From Leguminivora glycinivorella (Eukaryota > Arthropoda > Insecta > Lepidoptera > Tortricidae), in assembly GCF_023078275.1 (NCBI RefSeq), contig NC_062996.1, positions 9,548,001 to 9,612,000 of the forward strand: a stretch of DNA of 64,000 nt, given 5' to 3'. This document shows positions 1-8,716 of this stretch, piece by piece. The position numbers were made by a program, and so were the translations under genes. Numbering within the stretch: the stretch's first letter is position 1; every line of letters starts with the position of its first letter. Under the pieces are notes generated by a model. The model had not been told where the DNA came from. It did no database searches and saw only the letters and a list, made by a program, of their open reading frames with translations.

Positions 1-1167
1 AAAAGGGAAAGAAATCTAATTCCTCAAATATCTACCCTATTTCTGAAACTCCAAAAAAATGCCGCACAACTTGCAAATAACTCACGAAGTTTATTACACT
101 GTTCCACAAATAATCGAGCAGAGCAGTTCAATAGCATCGTAGCTAAACTAGTAGGAGGAAAACGCATCAACTTTTCGCTGAAGAACTCGTACGCGACACG
201 ATGTTATGCGGCTGTTGTAGCATTCAATACTGGGAAACCTCAGTATACATTTTATAAATCGGTGTGCAAAAAAAGTCCGAGTAAAACGCTAAAACGGCTA
301 GAAGATGCAAGACATGCCAATAATATCCGTAGGTGTGGGAAGAAGGTTAATCGCGCTCGAAGGATCGTTAATTTCGGTCAAGAGGACTACGGCAAACAAT
401 GTCAGCGCCCTGATATGAGCCCAGAAGATTACGAACAAGGGAAAGCGTTATTCCTTAAGAATCTCAGTGACCAAGCAGCAAACCGGCATGATATAGAACG
501 TGCGACAATATTACAGGCTGAAAGTGCTTTGTGGCTGGAGCTCCGTCGGTGCATTCTGACGGCATCTATATTTGCAAAGGTTTGCAAAAGAAGAGCCAAT
601 CAAAATTCAGCCCCATTGGTTAAAACTGTTCTTTATAGTTATAACTTAAATAACGTTGCCTCCATTAAGCACGGAAAGGACAATGAATCTACAGCACTGG
701 AACAACTGAGCGCGCAGGAAAACATTTCTATAGAGAAATGTGGTTTATTCATTGATCCAGACCATTGTTATTTGGGAGCTTCACCTGACGGCTTGTTTAG
801 CGATGGGCTTATTGAAGTCAAGTGTCCAATTTCTGCTTTTGGAATGGACTTTGACACAGCTGTCCGAACTAAAAAAGTCAGAGGGTTTAAATATAGTGCT
901 TCTGCAGGCGTGACAATCAACCAAAATAATGACTGGTTCTACCAAATCCAGGGTCAGCTAAACATATCAAATAAAAATGTTTGCCTGCTTGCTATCTGGA
1001 CTGGCTCAGATTACCCAGTGAAAGTAATAAAAATCAAAAAAGACGAACAATTTTGGGAGCGAAATATGTTGCCAAAACTCCAAGCTTTTTATGAAAAATG
1101 CGTGCTACCTGAAATCATTGATTCCAGAAAAGCTCGATCAATGCCCTTGCGCAATATTATTTTATAA
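1..1167 (+). CDS. YqaJ-type (lambda-exonuclease-like) nuclease, 5' partial
   Basis: Frame 1 is open from the first base of the window to the stop at 1165-1167, giving 388 visible codons, so the start lies upstream of the window. A GTG at 262 is only an internal codon. The visible motifs fit the YqaJ/lambda exonuclease fold: an R...TAS block near residues 181-190, SPDG near 261, the E-V-K-C-P metal-site strand near 272, and Q-I-Q-G-Q-L near 315. Family members resect double-stranded DNA 5' to 3' using a PD-(D/E)XK site. In insects these genes are usually carried by transposons or viruses rather than being housekeeping genes. No frameshift or stop breaks the frame, so the copy may be intact. 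The segment before residue 88 (R-I-N-F-S, basic) resembles the extension seen in transposon-borne versions. Function in vivo is not shown. Confidence 0.75.
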   Translation, partial: KRERNLIPQISTLFLKLQKNAAQLANNSRSLLHCSTNNRAEQFNSIVAKLVGGKRINFSLKNSYATRCYAAVVAFNTGKPQYTFYKSVCKKSPSKTLKRLEDARHANNIRRCGKKVNRARRIVNFGQEDYGKQCQRPDMSPEDYEQGKALFLKNLSDQAANRHDIERATILQAESALWLELRRCILTASIFAKVCKRRANQNSAPLVKTVLYSYNLNNVASIKHGKDNESTALEQLSAQENISIEKCGLFIDPDHCYLGASPDGLFSDGLIEVKCPISAFGMDFDTAVRTKKVRGFKYSASAGVTINQNNDWFYQIQGQLNISNKNVCLLAIWTGSDYPVKVIKIKKDEQFWERNMLPKLQAFYEKCVLPEIIDSRKARSMPLRNIIL

Positions 1168-1190
1168 ACAAGCTTTGAAAAAATATAAAT

Positions 1191-1204
1191 AATAAAGCAA
1201 TAAA
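1191..1204 (+). terminator. Polyadenylation signals of the YqaJ-type gene
   Basis: Two AATAAA hexamers (1191-1196 and 1199-1204) lie 24 and 32 bases after the stop codon, in AT-rich sequence. The spacing suits a short 3' UTR. Confidence 0.5.
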
Positions 1205-1281
1205 TGTGTAGTTTTACAAAATATAAATCTGGTTTTTCTCTGTCTTGCTTCTTTCTGAATACCACTTATCCGTTATATCTT

Positions 1282-2107
1282 TGAGACGAACCTAACGAGC
1301 CTAAACACTAAGTGGTTTGTTACATGGTTCACTGATACCAGTGACCACCATCTGGCTCCATCATCAGACCCTGTCGACCCTGAGTACCACCTCTTATCAA
1401 AGGTCTTGTTAAAACGAACCCAATGAGCCTAAACACGAAGTAGTTTAGTTACATGGTTCATTGGTGACCACCATCTGGCTCCATCATCAGACCCTGAGTA
1501 CCACCTCTTGTCAAAGGTCTTGTTGAGACGAACATCCAATGAGCCTAAACACGAAGCGGTTTAGTCATATGGTTCATTGGTACTGGTGACCACCATCTGG
1601 CTCCATCATCAGACCCTGAGTACCACCTCTTGTCAAAGGTCTTGTTGAGACGAACCCAATGAGCCTAAACACGAAGCGGTTTAGTCATATGATTCATTGG
1701 TACTGGTGACCACCATCTGGCTCCATCATCAGACCCTGAGTACCACCTCTTGTCAAAGGTCTTGTTGAGACGAACCCAATGAGCCTAAACACGAAGCGGT
1801 TTAGTCATATGGTTCATTGGTACTGGTGACCACCATCTGGCTCCATCATCAGACCCTGAGTACCACCTCTTGTCAAAGGTCTTGTTGAGACGAACCCAAT
1901 GAGCCTAAACACGAAGTTGTTTAGTCATATGGTTCATTGGTACTGGTGACCACCATCTGGCTCCATCATCAGACCCTGAGTACCACCTCTTGTCAAAGGT
2001 CTTGTTGAGACGAACCCAATGAGCCTAAACACGAAGCGGTTTAGTCATATGGTTCATTGGTACTGGTGACCACCATCTGGCTCCATCATCAGACCCTGAG
2101 TACCACC
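1282..2107. repeat. 120-bp tandem array, about 7 units
   Basis: From 1523 on, successive units line up at exactly 120 bp and are nearly identical. Units before about 1520 are more diverged and differ in length. The core is GGCTCCATCATCAGACC. The array begins about 80 bp after the YqaJ-gene polyadenylation signals. The unit aligns without gaps, though weakly outside the core, to the unit at 46126-46627. Confidence 0.95.
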
Positions 2108-2519
2108 TTGATGTAATTAGAATTGTATTTGACTTATTTTATCATCATGTATTATTAATATATACTTTGCTCTAATACTTATAATAATACTTATCATATA
2201 ACAAAATCAATTACTTGGGATGGGATCTACTTAAATATGATCATAGTTTATAATTATTACTAATTTTTAAATAAATTTTAACATAATTAATATTATTTTG
2301 CGCTATATTCTAGTATTTTCGTGCAAAATAATGTTTATTAGAAATCAAAAGTTTGTATCGAGATAGTAGATTGTGGTTGTTATCAAAATTCCATAGGAAG
2401 GATCAAGATTGTTTTGTCCATTATTGTACTGCGAGCGAGTGGAAAGACGTGCTAGAAAGGGTCGGCATATTGGGCTCGCGCGGCGGGTAAAATACCTATT
2501 TTCGCCCGACGCCGAAATG
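2108..2519. other. AT-rich spacer, no feature recognised
   Basis: The first 230 bases are very AT-rich; 2400-2519 is more GC-rich. The minus strand does not continue the polymerase reading frame that stops at 2520, so this marks the 3' truncation point of that gene. Confidence 0.5.
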
Positions 2520-5457
2520 TTATAACGCTCTTAACCACATAGACTGCTGAAATTTAAGAATGCGATGTATTTTACTTAATACCAAACCATTCTTCAAACA
2601 CTGTTTTAGATTTCGATAATGAATTACATAATTAGTTTTTCTATTTAAATTAGGAATCAGTTTTTTTTCTTTACAATTACCCAAACAAACGTTTTCAGGA
2701 CAGAATGGTAAATCTGAATGTGAGTCATGAATTTCGTTAGGGTATTCGAGGTCAACTTCTAATATGAAACCATGATCAGCGTCATCGGCTATATTGAAGT
2801 CTGTATCTACATGAACCCATTCAAATTTACCTGTAGGGAGACATTGAGACATAGCCCATCCGTAAAGGTTGTTTGCATCAAAATACATAAGATAGGACGA
2901 TGGTATGTTTGAATCAAAATCACCCATAAATTTATTATTAGCTTTCGCATATCTGTTACTACATTGCGATATGCCACCTCGAATATTTTTTGCAATGAAT
3001 GATATTTTATCTATATCAGTTAGGAGTTCTAATTTTATTTTTGTAGTAAATAACATTGCATCCCAACTTAATCCTGGAGCAGTATAATAATGAGCGGGAT
3101 CTAAACCATACGTCTTAAGACAAAGGTTTCTAAAATTTTCAAATACGTCAGCCAGTAACAAAACATCTGTTTTTAGGTATAAATCGGAGTAATCGCCCAT
3201 ATTTTTGCAACGAAAATGGGACCAAACATCTTTTGCATGATTATAATCATCTTCTGAGATGTGACTATCAGTCAAAGAACTAAAAAAATTGTCTTTAGAG
3301 GGAAGATCAGTTAACTTTAAAGAATCGTATGATGTCATGTATTCATACGGATACACACCCTTTCGTAATAAGCGTTTAAAATCGTCCTCACAAGTGAAAT
3401 TCAATTTTAATTCATGAAATTGTTTAGGAAACAAGTTTTTTGCTAGTTTATCAAGACTGCTGGGCATAAATTTAAGTGAATCTACAAACCTCAATTTGAT
3501 TGTGCGATTATTTATTTGTAACTTCTTAGAAAATGAAATGTATTTTTCTTTGTTCTGTGGAATTAATTCAATGTCCCCTTCCACCAAACCAAGTCCATGT
3601 ACTATGAAATGACTATCATAGTTACTCAAATTATGAAAAAATACAGGTATAAATTGAGGTGCTTTGTATTTTTCAGAACAAAATGTATGTGCTACGCCTT
3701 CGTAAAGACCAGTATGGAAATTGTAGGAAATGATAGAATCACTATTTAAATTTCTATCACAAATGTAACATGTCCTACTCTGAGCAATATGTTTATTATT
3801 TTCAATGGATAAAGGCAATGGAGTTTTTCCGAAAGTATTCCTCTTACAAATGCTTTTTAAATCTTTTTCTATGTACTTCATAAATACCTGGGTGCAATCT
3901 TTACCTTTGTATGTTCTATACACAGACAATTTATCATTATAAGAACACTTAATATAATATCCAAAACTATATACCTCATGTTTTTGAATATTTGTAGTAG
4001 AAGATGTTGTAGGGTTATTTGACTGTGTTGCTATTGGGTTTAAAAAGGCTTCAAAATCAGCATAAACAACAAAAGGCACCCTTAATTTACGTTCGTAATT
4101 ATCGAAGGTAACTTCATTGGTGGGAACGTTTTCATTGAACCAGTTTTTCTTTTTATCTTGTTCTGAAGGTAAATGTGTGCAAACATGGAAACAATCGTTT
4201 TTTTGATGTTTCATTAAATTTTCGTGAGTTGTGAAGTTGGATAAGCATCCATCGCAAATATGAACAGCATGCTGTGTATTTGATAATTGCTTAGATACTA
4301 ATCTAGATAAGTTTTTGATAAAGCAATAATGTCCGTTACTATTTTTGGATATATACAATAAGTTCAAATGGATATCTTTTCTACACTTTGTTAAATGCAA
4401 TGGTCCTACTATATCATGTTTTTTATTTTGAGAATTGTATTCAATTCCAAAAACGTTTATGCTCATATCATTATTATTTTCAAATTTTGGAATATCCCCC
4501 AATTTTATTGGAAAAGTTAAATCTCTAAAATTCAATTTATTTTTATGAACAATATACGATTTAGTACAGTTTGAACGATGGTTTGTTGGGGGTATAATCC
4601 TGACAATACTGCCCATCTAAAACATTCTTGATCACTATTTTTTACATTAATAACTGCTTTTTTATTTTGAATATCTCGTGGTAACTCAATATAAGAAGAA
4701 CCGCGCAACGGATTAAATTTGTTAACATTAACATCTAGATAGTTAAATTTTACTAAACCCCACCCACTGTCTTTTCTTTCAAAGTTAGATAATTTTGTTA
4801 ATATATCCTTAACCACGGACTCGAAAATTTCATCCTTGTCGCTACTAGTATCAATAATATTGTTACATAATTGGAAATCAAAAGTATTATTGATTTGTTT
4901 GCTCTCTTGTGTAAAATCGGCATTTAGAATAAAGTTAACTTTCAATGCAAAATGATTACTAAGGGAACGATCCAATAATGCAAAGATTTTATCTCTATTC
5001 TTTTGTAAAATAGTTTCAGGTGTAAAAGGTTGGTAAACTTTTTCATTAAGTAGTATTCTATAAGTGGCCACCCTATTCTTAAACGCATTCTCAATTAATT
5101 GAACATCAATCCATTCTAAGTCAGATCTTATAACATTATTTTTATGAAGATTACTGTTTAAATGATTTTTAAAATATCTTTTAGACACTAACTTTTTACA
5201 TACAGAACATTCAATTTCAGCATTATTATTTGTACTTACAATGACAGAAGGGGTTGGTTTAGATGACGTTGATGATGTAGGCTCAACAGCTAGGCGACTT
5301 TTCTTAACAGATACTTCTTCTTCTGTCTCTAAAACTGTAGCCGACCTTTTCAATCCACCTCCTATTTGAGAAGATCTAAAACAACGAAAACATATACATT
5401 TATAAATACTCTGATGCGAGATATAATTAAAAATATTTAAATGTTACTTCATTTATA

Positions 5458-5745
5458 CTAACTCAAATCTTTTCGACACTGCTGACAATAGGCTTGCATC
5501 ATTAAAACACCGTCAATTACATCTTCAGATACAGTTTTCTTCTTGGAATCGTTGATATAATGACCACTACATGGTGTAAAGTATGGTTTAATATCAAAAT
5601 CTTCCACTAATGTAGAAGGTAACTTATTTTCTGTGTACCAGAGCCTTATACTGTTATGGAAACATTTTAAAATAAATTCTTTACTTAATTGTGCAATCTT
5701 GTCACGAGGTAAAGTGGGACCAATATGATAGTAAGTAAAAACCAT
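5458..5745 (-). CDS. Small protein of unknown function, 95 aa, inside the polymerase intron
   Basis: The ATG at 5745 (context CAAAATGG) opens 95 codons that end at a TAG at 5458-5460. The frame extends six codons further upstream to a GTG, but the ATG fits better, lying 59 bases after the predicted transcription start. The product is mixed in character with four cysteines towards the C terminus (C-S-G-H, then C-x-x-C after one further Cys) that could bind metal. No signal peptide or membrane segment is visible. I recognise no family. The whole gene, with its own promoter, lies inside the 673-bp intron of the polymerase gene on the same strand. It could instead be an alternative exon, but no acceptor is needed to explain its 5' end. 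Confidence 0.5.
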   Translation of the reverse strand: MVFTYYHIGPTLPRDKIAQLSKEFILKCFHNSIRLWYTENKLPSTLVEDFDIKPYFTPCSGHYINDSKKKTVSEDVIDGVLMMQAYCQQCRKDLS

Positions 5746-5803
5746 TTTGGAAATGAACGTCACAAATAAGTATTACAATTATTGAAGCACGGTGGTAAAA
5801 CAC

Positions 5804-5838
5804 TGAATGATAACAATCTCAGATACCCCGTTTATATA
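5804..5838 (-). promoter_or_regulatory. TATA plus initiator core promoter for the 95-aa gene
   Basis: On the minus strand TATATAAA (5838-5831) is followed by TTCAGTG with the initiator A at 5804. The spacing (-34 to -27) is that of a standard insect core promoter. The first downstream ATG is the start at 5745. Confidence 0.6.
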
Positions 5839-6231
5839 TGTGGGCTCTCCCACCTCACCATCAACGTAACAATAAGATCAAGTATCGCCTCGTTAAAAAA
5901 CTATCCTATTGTTCAGCAGGTAATGGAATAATCGCTACAAGTAGAAACAAGATCCGGTCATAACAAGTTAAAACTCAACATGAAGCAGGTATTCGTTAAA
6001 TGGTTTGAACATGCAGGAACATGAATATTTTAAGTGGAAATAACTTACGTCTCTCCGTGACATTGGCTCACAAGTCGGGCGGCTTCATATAACTCTTCAT
6101 CTAGTTCGATTACTTCACAGAGTCTTATAAGTTCCGCATCATAAACATCACAGTTCAGAGAATCCATTGTCAAACGAAGCCGCCTCCCCACATTGAGTTT
6201 CTGCGTTAAGTAATTCAATAAAGAGTATACA

Positions 6232-6238
6232 TTTTATA
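6232..6238 (-). promoter_or_regulatory. TATA box for polymerase exon 1
   Basis: TATAAAA on the minus strand lies 65 bases upstream of the ATG at 6167, which would put transcription start near 6207. No clear initiator motif is visible there, so this call is weaker than the one at 5804-5838. Confidence 0.4.
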
Positions 6239-6423
6239 AAACAAAGAGGGTTATTACATATTAACAAATGTAGTGGACCGACTTAACACTTTTCGTCATT
6301 TTTAATGTGAAACAATGCAAAAGAATATCTTACAAGGAAATTTACTTAAATCATAAAAAGGAAAGATAAGAAATGTGAAACACTTTAACACTATCCTACT
6401 GCTATCGTTAAAAATTATATTTA

Positions 6424-7026
6424 TCACTGTTTCTTATTATCTATAAAATATTTTACACATGTGTCCTTAGAAGCTAATTGTTTTGTAATATTATATACAA
6501 TATTTCGCGTATTGTGTAATTCCAAGTCGTCTTCCAACGCAAAATACTTCAGTCTGACGTCCGCGTGCTTCCAGTGTTCCGTGGATGGGATGTTTTTGAT
6601 TGTTTGCATATCATATATCTCTATTTTAATTAAGTGAGATGAATACGCCCCATCATCTTGTCCAGATGATAAATTAGCCACGCCTTCTGGCGAACTTTTG
6701 CTTACATTCGAAGACCGTTTCAAGGTTTTACACTGCTTTTTAGGTCGTTCAAAGAAGCTGTCAATATTATTTCCAGGACGTTTCTTTGCGAGGGCTTGCT
6801 TAACTTTGAAACCAGCTGTACCTTCCTCATCGGTTGAATCACCCTGATTTTCCGGGTAGTAATAGTTCTTGAAAGTATTTTCAGAGAACTGAAACAATGA
6901 AAGACAATATTTTAAACACTATTAACAATTCTATTAATTAAATACAAAGAACACTAGACGAAACAATATTATAAAAAGGCAATATGGGTTACAGTAATTT
7001 AAAAAGAAAAACATACTCACGTCCAT
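6424..7026 (-). CDS. Two-exon gene of unknown function, about 157 aa
   Basis: Exon 1 supplies only ATG-GAC (7026-7021) before a GTGAGT donor at 7020. A 132-bp intron ends in a T-rich tract and CAG at 6889. Exon 2 (6888-6424) continues in phase 0 to a TGA. The start M-D-F-S-E-N-T-F-K-N and a run of Tyr and Pro are followed by an acidic patch (STDEEG), a Lys/Arg-rich low-complexity part (PKKQCKTLKR) and a folded-looking C-terminal third with charged helices. No transmembrane segment or known catalytic motif is visible. It sits directly upstream of the polymerase gene on the same strand and probably belongs to the same element. No polyadenylation signal was seen. Confidence 0.6.
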
Positions 7027-7160
7027 TGTTGGATCTGTCTATAAACACTTCACTTTTGAACGCACACTCCACTTCTCTATATACCACACTAGATACAAGG
7101 AGCTCTGGTACAGAAGGCTGCCTCTACAGGAATACTTATTCAGCCTCGACTCTCTTTGGC

Positions 7161-7167
7161 TTTTATA
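7161..7167 (-). promoter_or_regulatory. TATA box for the two-exon gene
   Basis: TATAAAA on the minus strand in a GAGTATAAAAGCC context predicts a start near 7136, giving a leader of about 110 bases before the ATG at 7026. No consensus initiator stands out. Confidence 0.5.
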
Positions 7168-7286
7168 CTCGTAATATGGTAGAGAGCAGGGGAACGTACC
7201 ATAAATCTTGTTTCAACCAGTTCATCTTATACCTGAACGCAAACAATAAACTTTTTGTCATTTTACAATACAATAAACATCTATAA

Positions 7287-8439
7287 TAAAGCAACTAAGT
7301 TGTTACAATAATAAATTCAAGTCACAAGAATTACCGGTGCGTTAGTCTAAAACATGTTTACACCAGTTAATGCTCTTTGTTAAATATGAATAGAAAGTAT
7401 CATGCCTTGACATGTTCGTCGAAGGATCTCTTTACCCAAAACCCGAATTATTCAAATAAACGGAAACAATAAATATATATTATCTTTAAAAATACACAAA
7501 AGACATTTTTATTCACATAGAATTAGCCTTAAACATGTTTTAACCGGTTCTCAGTTTCTCACGTCGTAACAAGTTTATTGAAAGTATGCATTCTCTTAAA
7601 CAATACACAAGTCATAAAAAATAATAATAGACATAGGTAAGTAAATTATTCAAAGAAGGTACAATAAATAAAGCAATTAAGCAAAAACGCAACTTCACAA
7701 AATTACCGAGGTTTATTCAGATACAAAACATTGAAATATATGTAAAAAAAAAAAGTTTGATAAGATGGGAAATTAACTTTTATTAAGACGTAATCAAAAA
7801 ATTGACTTATTAATCATATGTACAAATTTGGTAATACAACAAAGAGATGTATGATAGAAATAGGTATAAGATATCATAAATATTCGAGAAAAAGAAAGAT
7901 ACGCTAGATAGGATCGTTAAGTTTAGGTATTTGGATAAACTTAAATGTAACTCAGAAGTTCTTAAGTTAAAACGTAATTATAATACATTTCATAAATACC
8001 TACATTTATAGAAATAAAAGTAAAAATAGGTGAAACTCAGTTAGGTTTCATAAAGGTAAGTCTAGACTACTTAGGTTAACTAAGAGTAAGTTTTAATTAA
8101 ATTTGGTTAGGTTACGAATGGAAAAGTTAGGTATTTTAATTAGGTTAGGTTAGGTTAGAATCGCAATCCATATGATTACAAAGTTATACTAAAAATTAAT
8201 TATAAAATACCGATCAGTATGAGACACAAGGAAAAGGTGTGCATGACACTGCCAGGTAGCTGGGTAGGGTAACAATGGTCTAGCGCCGAGTCCAGATCGA
8301 ACAATAGAAAGGGTCGGTAATCCTTTTGTAACCGTCGTGCACAAGGTGTATTGTGTAAAGAACGTATTCTGTAAATACTAGAAGGAGGCTTCTGAGAGCG
8401 TCGGGACCCAGCGCAATGAATCTAAATGGGGGGCTATTA
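7287..8439. other. AT-rich intergenic stretch
   Basis: No coding potential was seen on either strand. The signal-peptide exon of the downstream protease gene should lie in or beyond this stretch, but no ATG with a hydrophobic run and an in-phase donor was recognised. Confidence 0.5.
8140..8158. repeat. Interstitial TTAGG tract
   Basis: There are 3.8 uninterrupted copies of TTAGG, the insect telomeric motif, with scattered single GGTTAG words over the preceding 100 bp. It is too short to mark a telomere. Confidence 0.7.
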
Positions 8440-8500
8440 CTTTTTTTTTTTTTTTTTTTTTTTTAGGTTGCTTAAGACATGGATGGGCGGTGAGTAGGGT

Positions 8501-8547
<47 letters not shown>

Positions 8548-8583
8548 GTTTAGCAAGACCATGGATGGGCGGTGGTGGGGTCC
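8440..8583. repeat. Tandem pair of poly-T plus 40-bp unit
   Basis: Two T tracts (about 24 and 44 bases) are each followed by a related unit containing CATGGATGGGCGGTG. The polymer lengths are likely unreliable in the assembly. Confidence 0.7.
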
Positions 8584-8641
8584 TGGGAGCAGGCCCCAGA
8601 CCCGGGCTGGTAACGGGGGTACCCTACTACTAACGGACGGA

Positions 8642-8690
8642 CAGACATGGCGAAACTATAAGGTTAGTTGACTACAGAACCCTAAAAACT
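8642..8690 (-). repeat. Fragment of the GGTTCCGTA interspersed repeat
   Basis: GGACGGACAGACATGGCGAAACTATAAGG matches in pieces the end of the full-length copy at 34234-34788. Confidence 0.6.
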
Positions 8691-8716
8691 AACTCTAATC
8701 TGTTTTTATCATACAG

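Larger units (their letters stand above)
2520..6167 (-). pseudogene. Protein-primed B-family DNA polymerase (Polinton/virus-like), spliced, frameshifted, 3' truncated
   Basis: Exon 1 runs 6167-6049 (39 codons plus 2 nt, ATG at 6167) to a GTAAGT donor at 6048. Exon 2 starts at 5375 after a pyrimidine-rich AG, and the phases join in frame. Exon 2 begins with a Gly-rich basic stretch and a C2H2-like C-x-x-C finger. The frame then shifts at a five-base homopolymer run (4588-4592) and continues from about 4616 to 2520 for 698 codons. In that part are a second C2H2 finger (residues 121-142), exonuclease motif I Y-A-D-F-E-A (185-190), motif II with N-L-S-N-Y-D-S-H-F (329-337), motif III Y-L-K-T-D (480-484) and the first palm motif D-A-N-N-L-Y-G (580-586). 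The later palm motifs (K-x6-YG and DTDS) are absent: the frame ends about 110 residues after the first motif in unrelated sequence. These polymerases replicate linear elements from a terminal protein. This copy cannot make an active polymerase as it stands. Confidence 0.8.

Noticed and set aside
1282..2107. CRISPR array
   Set aside because: Units are contiguous and homogeneous with no variable spacers, and the genome is eukaryotic.
6984..7286. Plus-strand 100-codon frame
   Set aside because: It is antisense to the first exon and promoter of the two-exon minus-strand gene, and its content looks random.
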